Below are positions 1 to 8,502 of a stretch of 47,352 bases of DNA, piece after piece. The stretch is from Roseinatronobacter alkalisoli. Its GTDB lineage: Bacteria; Pseudomonadota; Alphaproteobacteria; Rhodobacterales; Rhodobacteraceae. How positions within the stretch are numbered: the first letter of the stretch is position 1; the number at the start of each line of letters is the position of its first letter. The notes under the pieces were generated by a model. The model searched no databases and had not been told where the DNA came from. It saw nothing but the letters and a program-made list of their open reading frames with translations. The position numbers and the translations under genes are program-made. Location: NCBI RefSeq assembly GCF_028745735.1, contig NZ_JAQZSM010000027.1:1-47352 (forward strand). The letters are read 5' to 3'.

Positions 1-90
1 CCCGATCCCGTCCCGATCTCGGAAGTTAAGTGCCGCCGCGGCAATGGTACTGCGTCTCAAGACGTGGGAGAGTAGCTCACCGCCAAACCT
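1..90 (+). rRNA. rrf: 5S ribosomal RNA, 3' part
   Basis: The first 90 bases match the conserved 3' two thirds of alphaproteobacterial 5S rRNA: the loop around CCCGATCCCGTCCCGA, the GGTACTGCGTCTCAAGACG arm and the terminal GTGGGAGAGTAG segment. The 5' end lies outside the window. It is followed after about 40 bases by an initiator tRNA on the same strand, the usual end of a Rhodobacterales rRNA operon (16S, tRNA-Ile, tRNA-Ala, 23S, 5S, tRNA-fMet). Confidence 0.9.
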
Positions 91-132
91 GAAAAGAAAC
101 ACAACTCTCTCTCAACGATACAAAAAAACCAG

Positions 133-212
<80 letters not shown>

Positions 213-240
213 ATACACACATAATCAGATACTTACACCG

Positions 241-263
241 CCCGGCCCTCGCCGGGATTTCTT
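241..263 (+). terminator. Hairpin just inside attL, possible replacement terminator for tRNA-fMet
   Basis: CCCGGC, a four-base loop CCTC and GCCGGG form a perfect 6-bp GC hairpin followed by ATTTCTTG on the plus strand. It lies 32 bases after the tRNA, where the native rRNA-operon terminator was displaced by the insertion. The short T-rich tail makes it a weak to moderate terminator call. Confidence 0.45.
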
Positions 264-276
264 GCGTTCCGCCATC

Positions 277-296
277 GTGCGCCACTCGTGCGCCAC
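277..296. repeat. Two GTGCGCCAC repeats near attL (putative integrase arm sites)
   Basis: GTGCGCCAC occurs at 277-285 and 288-296, an 11-base period, followed by CGTGACGG. Three copies of the same 9-mer with 10-11 base spacing, followed by CGTGACCGG, lie near the other end at 14770-14799. Short repeats in the same orientation close to both att sites are what arm-type integrase binding sites look like. Binding by this integrase is inferred. Confidence 0.55.
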
Positions 297-332
297 CGTG
301 ACGGAAAACACACGCGCTTTGCACCTTCCCGG

Positions 333-1778
333 TCAAGCTATTAGTTCGTTGAACATAGCCTGTAACCGCGCATCAATAGCAGCCCTTTGCCCGTCAGCGA
401 TCAGATTGAGAAACTCCGTCACCTGTTCGTCTCCCAGCGCGAGCATGAAGCCTCGGCCATCCTGCGCGGCGTCGCGACAACGGGCGCAGAGACGGCCATA
501 GTTCTCGACTGTGCGGTACAGTAGCATACCTAGTTGTCCACGATTGACGGCAAAGCGGCCCGAGAGTTGGTCGAGTTCCGGATTGGCTAGGTCTTTGCTG
601 TAGTTCTTGCACTCGACCATGATCATTCGGGATGCGATGTTGTGCGCAGTGTGCGCCCGCCAGAAGAATCCACTCTGTGCCGCATTGGTATATATTATGT
701 CTATTCGCTTCCGCCCCTCGTGGATTTCCTGCTCTTTCTTTGGACAGATCAGGTTCGGCCAGAAAATGAATTCCAGTGCCCCCATGATGAACTTGTGGTA
801 GCGGTCGGCGTTCGCATTGCCCGGCGGTATCGACAGGAGGGTCTCAGCGAGCGCCTGAGCCAACAGCACCTCGTCAAACTCATCATCGAAGTCCTCATGA
901 CGAAGCGTCCCCTGTGCCCCTTCGAGTTCCGCATATAGGCGCTTGTATCGGTTCAACACCTCCGGGTGTTCCTCAGAAAATCGCGCTACAAAATCCTTCG
1001 AGAAGGGAAAGCGCTCTTTCAATGACTTCTTGGTCGGGGGGCGGCGGGTGCCATCGCGAAGGACGCGCACGAGGGGCGATCCTCGCTGCATCTCTTCCTC
1101 TTGAATGAAGTTCAGTATATGCTGTGAATAGAATTCCTGCGAGGTCAGTGCCATCTTCCTACGGACCGTGTATTTTGGCACGAGGATCAGGCGCTTCTGC
1201 GCAACAACGGGGAGCCGGACATAGTCGTGCCGCCAAGCTCCGGCGTCGATATCCCAATAGCGGCCCGAAGGATAGTCGCCTTGGAGATCGATGTCGTGCA
1301 GCGCGCATTGCTCTTGGGTGTATTTGATCAGCGGGTGGCGAATGATGTTCGTTGTGATATCCGAAATCTTGTCGCTGCCGATGCCGGGAACGAACAAGTC
1401 GCATTCAGCCAGTTCCTCGAGAAGACCGCTCTGAGCGGCCTGCGATGCCGCGAGGCTTTCATACAGATCAAACGCTTGCCGTCCGCCAACTCCTCGACCC
1501 GCAGGGGCACCTTGGGAAAGGCCAAGACAGGTTTCATTTGGCTCACGCAAGCCATTCAGCATCGCCCGCGCGCTGTCATCGCGCCCGGCTCGAATATGGT
1601 CGAGCGCAGTCTGGAAAAAATGGTTGATGTGCTGGTGGCACAGTTCCGACCATGCGTCGCCTTTTAGCGAAATAGCAAACGGGTCGATGAACAGCGGCAT
1701 GTCACTGTCCGGAGTAATGTCAACGAAGTCGAGTTGGGGCTGCTCAAGCCCTATTCCAAAAATTTCTGAAAACTTCAT
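333..1778 (-). CDS. PD-(D/E)XK nuclease-like protein downstream of the RM gene
   Basis: A 481-residue soluble protein I cannot assign to a named family. The C-terminal third has the parts of a PD-(D/E)XK nuclease fold: Glu336 in a helix, Asp360 in the strand RIDIIY, and Glu389-x-Lys391 in MVECKNYS, followed by Gln404. The N-terminal two thirds are of unknown type, with conserved-looking segments PLFIDPF (about residue 28) and LFVPGIGSDKISD (about 128-140). It follows the RM gene by 47 bases on the same strand and is probably cotranscribed. The start chosen is the ATG at 1778, two codons after a TTG; the ribosome site is weak. Location in a defence-type operon suggests DNA cleavage or sensing, but that is inference. 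Confidence 0.75.
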   Translation of the reverse strand: MKFSEIFGIGLEQPQLDFVDITPDSDMPLFIDPFAISLKGDAWSELCHQHINHFFQTALDHIRAGRDDSARAMLNGLREPNETCLGLSQGAPAGRGVGGRQAFDLYESLAASQAAQSGLLEELAECDLFVPGIGSDKISDITTNIIRHPLIKYTQEQCALHDIDLQGDYPSGRYWDIDAGAWRHDYVRLPVVAQKRLILVPKYTVRRKMALTSQEFYSQHILNFIQEEEMQRGSPLVRVLRDGTRRPPTKKSLKERFPFSKDFVARFSEEHPEVLNRYKRLYAELEGAQGTLRHEDFDDEFDEVLLAQALAETLLSIPPGNANADRYHKFIMGALEFIFWPNLICPKKEQEIHEGRKRIDIIYTNAAQSGFFWRAHTAHNIASRMIMVECKNYSKDLANPELDQLSGRFAVNRGQLGMLLYRTVENYGRLCARCRDAAQDGRGFMLALGDEQVTEFLNLIADGQRAAIDARLQAMFNELIA

Positions 1779-1825
1779 ATTCAATCCAATCTAGCAGCAA
1801 GATCCGCGCCCTCATGTTAGGATTA

Positions 1826-4800
1826 TCATTCCTCTTCATCCTCATCGTCCTCGAATAGACCAAGCTGCCCTTCTGCTGTCTGCTTTGCACCGCCCCGTGC
1901 TTTTCTTTCGACATCGCTCGGGGTGGGTAGGTCGCTTGCGAGGAAACATGGTCCTGCGACCACCTTGTCGAGCATAGCCTCTAAAGCGGGTTCCATAGCC
2001 AGCGTCGCTTCCAACACCCAGAGCATCTCGAGCAGTTCGTCGCTCATGCGGGCAGTCCACCGTTCGGGTCGAATTTCATCCAAGGGAGAGGATTTCTTGC
2101 CCGCCCGCTTTTTCATCCGGTAGCCAAGCCATGATCTCACGACATGCAGGCCTGAAACCTCGAATGCCCAGATCTCCGGTGCCACAGGGCCGAAGCGGCC
2201 ATCGCCGACGGTAATTTCCTGAGTAGCAGGGTCGTATGCGTATTCCTCGGGGTATCTTTCTAGGTCGTCCGACACGCCCTTGATGATCTTTGCCGTGCCG
2301 GGCGGAATTTCATCGCCCCGTTCGGCGCTGCGGAACCGTTCGGAATAGGTGTGTAACCAGATCATCTTGCCGCCCAGAGCAACCGCCTCGTAAAAAATTG
2401 CGGCGTCTTTGGTGATAGGCACGCGGGGGCCGGGGGTTTCGAGTTCGTTCCAGAACCGGCGAGTATAGGACTGCCCCGCAAGGACGGCATAGACATAGGC
2501 CGCTAGATCCTCCACCGAGGGCGCGGTGTCGAAGGTATCGTCCAACTTCGCAAGCAAACCGGTCGTCACGTTCGGATCGGCCCCGGCTGTATCGTGGTAT
2601 AGGGGGATCACGTCCTTCCCGCCTCGACCACAAAGGTGGTGAATGTCGGGAACAGCGGTTGAAGCCATAACTGCTTGCCCGAAACCGAAAACCTCCGTGG
2701 TCATTGTGGTCAGATATAGCTGACAGTCAGACTGTATGCGCCATAACACTTCGCCCATCCGGTCGTTGAACCGAATGTCTTCAATGGCAAAGTGCCGGTC
2801 AAAGGATCGGAACGCATATGGCGAAACTTTTGGCGTTGCCGCGCCCGGCTTCAAACTCGCAATCGACGGCAAAGCCAGTCCTGTTTCGTGGTCTCGATAC
2901 TCGCGTTCTATCTTTCTGTATTTGTTGCTCTTGAAATGCTTGGCGCGCGATTCACATGGCTCGCCTAGGAGCTTCGCCCAGCGCCGATCAATCAATTCCC
3001 TTGTCTCGGCAATAGGCCAAGGCCTGCCGAACTTTGATCCGCTCCTCTGATAGGGGAACAGATCAATCAGCATCGGCCACTGGAAGAAGTCCCCCTTCCC
3101 AACCGGAAGGAAGGGTTTGTGCCAGTCATCCGGGCAGTCGCGCCACCGGATGCCCGCAAAGGCCCCGATACCGTCCAGTTGCGTCAGCTTGTCTTCCCGG
3201 GTCGCCCCTTCAATCTTCGCATACCGGACCTTGGCGGGCTGGTCGGGCGTCGGCTTGGTCCCGCGAACACCGATGGCGATGGCAACCGGCGTCTGGATAT
3301 TGAACACATTTGGTGTCTTGCGTGTCCCGAGGTTGTCGCCGCCGAGGTCAATGATCCAGATTTCATCGAAGGTGCGCCGCATCACCTCGCGCACACCAAC
3401 AAATCCCGGTCCGGCCAGATAGCTGGACGCGGTAATGAAGGTGACGATCCCGCCGCAGGCCTGCTGTTCGAACAGACGCCATAGCGCCCAACGCCAGAAA
3501 TAGACATAGTCGTTATAGAGGTTCTTGAGGTGGCCGCCTGCACCTACCTTCGATGCGGGTTCGGTAAAGTCTTTGAGTATGGCGCGTTCGCCTTGCTTTT
3601 CCTGCTTCGCGCCGCCCTCAATCTGGTCACCAAATCGAACCCAGCCACCTTTGCGTTGTGTTGTCTGGTCGCCTTCTTCGATGGTCTGCCGGTCATAGGG
3701 GGGATTGCCTAGACAAACGAGAATATCTTCGCCCTGCTTGACCTTGCGGGCGGCCTCGTGCTCCTGAGTCAAGGCTTTATGTGTGAGGTCCAGTCCACCC
3801 GGCGGGGCTTTGTTCGGGCTGGATAGTGTATCTGCTAGATAGATGTTGAGCCGCTTTGCAAGTTTTTCTTCCTGCTCACCAGCCGCTGCCTTAGCGTCAT
3901 TCATTGCACCTTCGAGCGCCTGTGTCAGCCGCAGATGCGCAACGGCATAGGGGCCAACCAGCACTTCGAATCCGTGCAGGTTCTCGGCCATCTGGCGCGC
4001 GCGGGCGGGCACTGCGCCGGGCCCGGATCGTGCGCGCACCTTCTCCAGCCCGTGCTTTACAGCCGCAACGGGATAGGTGCCGGTGCCTACGGCGGGATCG
4101 AGGAACACCACCCCATCATCGGCAAAGCCCAGCTTTTTGCCGAACCGGTTGTCCAGAAGTTCTGAGGCAAGGCGAACCTGTAACTCGACAACCTCGCGCG
4201 GGGTGTAATACACTCCGTAATCCTTTCGCAGCTTGGGATCATAGGCGGCAAGGAAATCTTCATAGAAATACAGCCAAAGGTCAGGCTTCGATTTCATGAA
4301 GTCGTGCGGATCAAGTGCCTCGAGCGAGCGTTGCAGCATCTCGAAACCGACCGCCAGTTGCTTGCGGGCATCTGTATGGCCGAGAAGCTCCAAAGTTCTG
4401 GCAAGCAGGCCATTATTTGTGTCAAGCGTCTTGGCAGCCTCTGCCGGATCGAGCTTTGCGGCACCGGACAGACGAGCAAGCAGCATCGCATAGGTCACGG
4501 TCTGTGCGTAGGCATCCGCGAATTTAGCATCATCAGAGTCGGGAAAGAAGAACTGCCGCCATTCGTTTGCAAGGAGTTTAACGGCGGAGTCTTCCACCGT
4601 TAGTGCGCTCTCAACTTCTGATCGTAGAAACCGGCTGAGCGGCGCGAGGTAACTTGCTAGTCCAGTGGGTGTGTGTGGGACGAGGGGTTTCCATCCGAGG
4701 AAGTCGCGCAGCAAGCGCTCCACGGCTTCCTCATTGCCCTTGGCGACTGCAGCCTTGCCCATTGCGCTAGGATCGTCGTGCAGGCGAATAACCGGCTGTC

Positions 4801-5182
4801 CCTCTGGCCGCGTCCCGGAGCGGTAGAGCGCCCACTCTCGGCCATCTGTATAGATCAGATTGGGCAACCCCTTGAGTTTTTCCCACTGAGCCCTGTTGTG
4901 CTTGCCGGTCAGTCGCGGCGCATCTGCGCCTAATCCGGGAGCCTTGAGTTCGATGTAACCGCAGATCAGCCCATCCGCGTAGATGGCAATGTCAGGGCGC
5001 ACCTTGTGTTCCGCAAGATGTGTTTCGGTCCGCGTCTCGATGACGACGCCATAACCCGCCCCGGCGAGCTTGATCAGATCGGCCACGAGCGGCTTGAGCT
5101 GATCCTCGGGCGATGCCTGCCCCGGCAACTGGAACTTGGCTTTCAACTGATCGGCGAAAGATATCAGGTCATCAAATTTCAT
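1826..5182 (-). CDS. Type IIG/ISP-like restriction-modification protein
   Basis: An 1118-residue single-chain restriction-modification enzyme. The N-terminus carries a PD-(D/E)XK nuclease core (Asp64 in PDIAIY, Glu78-x-Lys80 in IELKAPG). An N6-adenine methyltransferase domain follows, with a YYTPREVV segment (about 325-332), motif I DPAVGTGTY (about 362-370) and motif IV NPPY (493-496). The C-terminal half should contain the target-recognition domain and resembles the C-terminal region of type ISP enzymes (VSPYAFRSFD). I see no helicase motifs between nuclease and methylase, so it differs from the longer LlaGI-type ISP enzymes. The ATG at 5182 has GAGG five bases upstream and is preferred over the upstream TTG. 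It probably methylates and cuts DNA at an unknown asymmetric site. Confidence 0.85.
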   Translation of the reverse strand: MKFDDLISFADQLKAKFQLPGQASPEDQLKPLVADLIKLAGAGYGVVIETRTETHLAEHKVRPDIAIYADGLICGYIELKAPGLGADAPRLTGKHNRAQWEKLKGLPNLIYTDGREWALYRSGTRPEGQPVIRLHDDPSAMGKAAVAKGNEEAVERLLRDFLGWKPLVPHTPTGLASYLAPLSRFLRSEVESALTVEDSAVKLLANEWRQFFFPDSDDAKFADAYAQTVTYAMLLARLSGAAKLDPAEAAKTLDTNNGLLARTLELLGHTDARKQLAVGFEMLQRSLEALDPHDFMKSKPDLWLYFYEDFLAAYDPKLRKDYGVYYTPREVVELQVRLASELLDNRFGKKLGFADDGVVFLDPAVGTGTYPVAAVKHGLEKVRARSGPGAVPARARQMAENLHGFEVLVGPYAVAHLRLTQALEGAMNDAKAAAGEQEEKLAKRLNIYLADTLSSPNKAPPGGLDLTHKALTQEHEAARKVKQGEDILVCLGNPPYDRQTIEEGDQTTQRKGGWVRFGDQIEGGAKQEKQGERAILKDFTEPASKVGAGGHLKNLYNDYVYFWRWALWRLFEQQACGGIVTFITASSYLAGPGFVGVREVMRRTFDEIWIIDLGGDNLGTRKTPNVFNIQTPVAIAIGVRGTKPTPDQPAKVRYAKIEGATREDKLTQLDGIGAFAGIRWRDCPDDWHKPFLPVGKGDFFQWPMLIDLFPYQRSGSKFGRPWPIAETRELIDRRWAKLLGEPCESRAKHFKSNKYRKIEREYRDHETGLALPSIASLKPGAATPKVSPYAFRSFDRHFAIEDIRFNDRMGEVLWRIQSDCQLYLTTMTTEVFGFGQAVMASTAVPDIHHLCGRGGKDVIPLYHDTAGADPNVTTGLLAKLDDTFDTAPSVEDLAAYVYAVLAGQSYTRRFWNELETPGPRVPITKDAAIFYEAVALGGKMIWLHTYSERFRSAERGDEIPPGTAKIIKGVSDDLERYPEEYAYDPATQEITVGDGRFGPVAPEIWAFEVSGLHVVRSWLGYRMKKRAGKKSSPLDEIRPERWTARMSDELLEMLWVLEATLAMEPALEAMLDKVVAGPCFLASDLPTPSDVERKARGGAKQTAEGQLGLFEDDEDEEE

Positions 5183-6000
5183 GGCAGCCTCAAGCAATCA
5201 ATCACTCGTGGCATCAGACAGCATCCGACCGCGCGGCGCAAGCAATGACGACTGTTTGATAGCAAACACTTGTATGTTCTTGGATCAAGTTGCTTGTGGT
5301 TGGTCATCTTCCCAGATGTAGGCCGACTTCTATTCTGCTTGCGTTATTTTCTTCGGAAGCAGTCGACAGAAAAGGGCGGCCCTGACAGGCCGCCCCTATA
5401 GACAATCGGCGCAATCGCAGAAGGACGAAGCGATGTCCGAATAATGCGCCGGGCGGCGTTAAAATACAATAGGAGTAAAGCGTTGATTTGTTTCCAACGC
5501 CAATTCAAATCTTTCCAGTTTTTTAAGCTACTGAATTAGAAAATACTCCGTCATGTTTTCACAATGAAGGGGGGGGGGTGTTTTTAATGCTTTGCGGAGC
5601 ATGGGTGGCGAGTTCAATGCTATGGTTTTTCGGTGGGCGCGCGGCACGGGCGGAAGTGGTAGCATATGACCTGACCGCGTCGACCATCTTGCGCCGAGTA
5701 ACACCCTTGGCTGCGCCACGACGATTCGGCCAGCGACAGCGAGCATGCCGTAGCATGACGAGAATGGACGTCCCATTTTGTTGTGTTAGCGACCCTGCGC
5801 AGGAGAGCTTTGAGCCCTAGGCACTACTAGATAGGAAAAAAGGGGAGAGAAGGAGCAAGAATGACACAATGAGCCCACAAGACACATTCATGCACACCGC
5901 AGCATGGCCAGCCATTTCGTAGGTGTAGCATCATACTCGAACCATTGCGGACCTCAAGCGAGCGTTGAAATGCCTTCGTATAGAGCAATGGAAACTGACA
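5183..6000. other. 818-bp stretch without a convincing gene
   Basis: This gap separates the two cargo modules of the island. It holds a strong hairpin at 5374-5395, a run of ten G at 5569-5578 and AT-rich tracts (5260-5350 and 5455-5560). Short open frames here overlap one another on both strands, lack ribosome sites and have no recognisable content. The promoter for the restriction-modification operon should lie between 5183 and about 5370. A small RNA cannot be excluded by eye. Confidence 0.6.
5374..5395 (-). terminator. Rho-independent terminator (minus strand)
   Basis: GGGCGGCC, a six-base loop and GGCCGCCC form a perfect 8-bp stem. On the minus strand it is followed by TTTTCTG, so it would end transcripts coming from the two-gene module at 6001-7399 before the restriction-modification operon begins. 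Confidence 0.7.
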
Positions 6001-6483
6001 TTAGCCAAGAGTCCGCCTCTGTCTTGAAATTCTTTGCAGCATCAATGGTAAGCGGGCAGACCACATGAACGCAAAGACGCCGACTGAGGCCGTCACGCAC
6101 GCCAATATCTTCAAATACCACTTGCTGTAATCTGTCGTGTCACCTGCTGTTGTCCAATTGAACAAGAGCGCCAAGGCAAGCGCACAAAAATATATCCAAA
6201 AAAACATTAGCTGCCCGCTGGCAAGCGTTTCATCATCGTTCTTAACCAGTTTTGTCATACGCGCGGCCTCGTCTTTATCACCCACTGCATTCTCCGAAAC
6301 AGAAAACGGCGAGGTAAGTACTGCGATCACCGCTAGTGACACACCAATAAGGATTGAAATGATCGTTGCTAGTAAATCCACGATGACGGCAAATTTCTCG
6401 GCATCACCATAGGCTACATAGCCTGCCAGACCGGCAGCGATCAGGCTTACAAACAGCCATGCTATGGAACCAAGCCTTACCAT
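6001..6483 (-). CDS. Small four-helix membrane protein of a two-gene module
   Basis: A 160-residue inner-membrane protein with four predicted transmembrane helices by eye (about residues 7-27, 33-57, 91-110 and 122-145) and a charged loop of about 33 residues (58-90, GDKDEAARMTKLVKNDDE region) between helices 2 and 3. The last residues are basic (RISRQRRTLG). The ATG lies one base after the stop of the upstream 304-residue protein, so the two are translationally coupled and presumably work together. A soluble sensor plus a small four-helix membrane effector is the layout of the lambda RexA/RexB and Kiwa defence pairs, but I see no sequence match that allows either name. Confidence 0.8.
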   Translation of the reverse strand: MVRLGSIAWLFVSLIAAGLAGYVAYGDAEKFAVIVDLLATIISILIGVSLAVIAVLTSPFSVSENAVGDKDEAARMTKLVKNDDETLASGQLMFFWIYFCALALALLFNWTTAGDTTDYSKWYLKILACVTASVGVFAFMWSARLPLMLQRISRQRRTLG

Positions 6484-6484
6484 G

Positions 6485-7399
6485 TCAGGTACCTAACGAC
6501 GAATCTGCGGTCAGCTCTCGATAGTACGCTTCCAGCTCCATTTTAGCATGATCGAATGAAAAACTGTTCGCGTGCCGACGCAAGTTTACAGTCTTGGTCT
6601 TCTTCAACATCGAATTTGAGACTTTGGTTTTGTCTTCGAGAATAATGGTGAAGTTATCGGACGACCCCGCTATCATCAGCTCCTTGCCAATGTTTGTAAG
6701 CCATTGGTCTTTCTGAATTTCATCTTTTGTGAAGCGCCCGCGCTTTAATACTAGGCGGCCCATCGCATTGGCACGCTTACGCAACCCCGCATCATCAGCG
6801 GGCATTCCAAAAATCATTTGCATGATACGAGAACCGGCCTGCTGCCGAGTCGATATGTTTAAATTTTCCATAAAGGAAGTGATCGAAAAATCAACCTCCT
6901 TCACCCCTACCTCTTCGATGCGTGCAAGTGTTGTTTGGTCTGGCACGTCGGCTATCTTCATCTTTACCTCGTTCCCCAAAACATCCGCACGCTGCGCAAG
7001 CTGTAGCATATTCGATGCAAAGGTTCCATGTTTGTTCTTGACATTGCAGGCTACTATGTGGTTGCGCACCACGTAAAAAACGATCTCGTCCTTGAGGAAA
7101 TCCTGCTTTCTTGGATGAAAAAATTCCTCAACTGCAGCGCTGTTGTCTGTTGTGTCGAGATTGATTACTCCTATCGCGCCCCGCTCAAACTCAAGCACCC
7201 TGACAAAGATCCCCTCGCCACCTCTGGCGCCCTCAAAGCTCGCAAAGAGCTGGCTTGCAAACAAATCGATCTCAACAATTCGGTCTTTGGCGCTTGGAAG
7301 GCTACTGAACGCATTTCGTAGAACTGTTTCCAGCGTGCTGTTAAATCCCTCGTTAAAATAAGCTCTTTGAAGCGAAAGCGTTTTAGACCTGTAGGACAT
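6485..7399 (-). CDS. Soluble partner protein of the two-gene membrane module
   Basis: A 304-residue cytosolic protein with no signal peptide or membrane segment that I can see and no family I recognise. The C-terminus is rich in basic and helical sequence (KVSNSMLKKTKTVNLRRHA). The ATG at 7399 is preceded by AGGAG at somewhat long spacing; an ATG eleven codons upstream lacks a ribosome site. It is immediately upstream of the four-helix membrane protein, which it overlaps functionally as the first gene of the operon. By context (mobile-element cargo next to a restriction system) it is a candidate sensor of an abortive-infection pair. That role is inferred only from architecture. GC content here is lower than in the replication genes, consistent with separate acquisition. 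Confidence 0.75.
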   Translation of the reverse strand: MSYRSKTLSLQRAYFNEGFNSTLETVLRNAFSSLPSAKDRIVEIDLFASQLFASFEGARGGEGIFVRVLEFERGAIGVINLDTTDNSAAVEEFFHPRKQDFLKDEIVFYVVRNHIVACNVKNKHGTFASNMLQLAQRADVLGNEVKMKIADVPDQTTLARIEEVGVKEVDFSITSFMENLNISTRQQAGSRIMQMIFGMPADDAGLRKRANAMGRLVLKRGRFTKDEIQKDQWLTNIGKELMIAGSSDNFTIILEDKTKVSNSMLKKTKTVNLRRHANSFSFDHAKMELEAYYRELTADSSLGT

Positions 7400-7643
7400 G
7401 AAAAACCATTTCTCCTGAATATAACTTAGCATCTCGCATCAAGCACAAGACTTCAAACACTTTTCGTCGCCCAGCAGCAAACTATTTTTTGAATTCCAGT
7501 TTCGGTTGCTACAGATGACATCTTTTGCATTCGCAGCTATCTGTCCCTGACAAGATCAATGGCGCTGCCAACATCTTCAAGTGAACCGCGCTGTAATGCG
7601 GGATGAGCGCGGCCAGAAGGGCCGCGATCCGCTCTTCTGCGCT

Positions 7644-7781
7644 CTAATGGTGAAAGGCCCGATGCGCGATAGCCAGCCATGCCAACGGATTGATCCGCGA
7701 CCCCGACAGGGCCTGATTGGCCCCGACCAACGCGGTTTTTGCGGCCCGCGCCTCACGCGTCTTGATCACGAGATCAGGCAT
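7644..7781 (-). CDS. Very small phage-type protein (45 aa)
   Basis: An ORF of 45 residues starting MPDLVIKTREARAAKTALVG and ending RAFHH. Its ATG lies inside the last codons of the preceding small ORF (8-base overlap through the TGA), a typical coupled arrangement in phage-like gene strings. No domain is recognised. Coupling and codon content typical of the neighbourhood are the support. Confidence 0.5.
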   Translation of the reverse strand: MPDLVIKTREARAAKTALVGANQALSGSRINPLAWLAIAHRAFHH

Positions 7782-7929
7782 CGCTGTTGGCCTCCGACTT
7801 CATCAATGCCGGGTTCGTGCGCGGGTCTGCCGCGAGGGCGCGCATGAGCGCATCTTCATCAATTTCAGGCGGCGGGGTCAGTGCCTCTGCCGCATAGTGC
7901 AATAAGTCAACAAGTGCTGGCCGTGCCAT
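7774..7929 (-). CDS. Very small phage-type protein (51 aa)
   Basis: An ORF of 51 residues starting MARPALVDLLHYAAEALTPP, acidic in the middle (EIDEDALMRAL). The ATG at 7929 has a good ribosome site (GGAAGGGG) at suitable spacing, and its stop overlaps the start of the next small ORF. It starts 18 bases after the small-terminase-like gene ends, so the three probably share one message. Function is unknown. Confidence 0.55.
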   Translation of the reverse strand: MARPALVDLLHYAAEALTPPPEIDEDALMRALAADPRTNPALMKSEANSDA

Positions 7930-7947
7930 TTAATTCCCCTTCCGTTT

Positions 7948-8454
7948 TTAATGGCCGCTCTGATTATTCTCGTCCATTCGACCGCTTGCAACTGTCTTCG
8001 CGGCCTCCATCATTCTGTCGCCCATCCTAGAACGCGCGGCCCTGATTTCGGCCTCGATCTTCCGGCGCATTGGCATGTCCCTCGTAATCCGCGCGGCCAT
8101 GCCGTCCAATTCCGAAACAACCGCAGCAAAATACTCATCGATAATCTCGGTAGCCTCATCGACCGGGATCAGTTCCCGCAGCCTGACCGAATTACGCAAT
8201 TCGATTTCTTTTGCCCGGGCGTCACGGACGCGGCTGTCGGCGGCGGACTTGTTCGCTCGCCGGTCTGCATCGTCGCGAAACTTGAGATAGCCCTGCACCG
8301 CGCCGACAAGGTGGACGTGGCCGCGCTGGCTTCCTCGCGGGATGTAACCGTCCTTTATCAATTGGCGCACCCTTTCGGCGCTGATCATCAGCAAACGCGC
8401 AGCGGCGCTGGTTTGTATCTCTGTTGTGGTTCTCGTTCCGGCATCTTCCGGCAT
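7948..8454 (-). CDS. Nu1-like small terminase / DNA-packaging HTH protein
   Basis: A 168-residue protein laid out like the Nu1/gp1 small terminase family. It has an N-terminal winged-helix segment (about 14-58: SAAARLLMISAERVRQLIKDG, then a wing and a YLKFRDD helix), a charged helix RVRDARAKEIELRNSVRLRELIPVDEA (about 74-100), and a helical C-terminus that would form the oligomerisation region. Nu1 proteins bind the packaging site and recruit the large terminase to load DNA into capsids. No large terminase, portal or capsid gene is present, so here it would redirect a helper phage, as small terminases of phage satellites do. The start has AAGGAC upstream. A plain DNA-binding regulator is the alternative. 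Confidence 0.65.
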   Translation of the reverse strand: MPEDAGTRTTTEIQTSAAARLLMISAERVRQLIKDGYIPRGSQRGHVHLVGAVQGYLKFRDDADRRANKSAADSRVRDARAKEIELRNSVRLRELIPVDEATEIIDEYFAAVVSELDGMAARITRDMPMRRKIEAEIRAARSRMGDRMMEAAKTVASGRMDENNQSGH

Positions 8455-8502
8455 TTTCTGTCCTTTCGATTGTCAGATCAGGGGATCACTTCCAAAACAA
8501 AA

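Noticed and set aside
333-5182. Part of a BREX or DISARM system
   Set aside because: The methylase has its own nuclease core, and no PglZ, BrxC, helicase or PLD-type partner genes are present in the window.
5578-5820. 80-codon ORF on the plus strand after the G tract
   Set aside because: Starts at a GTG within the tract, has no ribosome site or recognisable content, and runs against every gene of the island.
6001-7399. Naming the two-gene module Kiwa or RexAB
   Set aside because: Only size and topology agree. I see no shared motifs, and the order soluble-then-membrane is opposite to kwaA-kwaB. Kept as an unnamed candidate.
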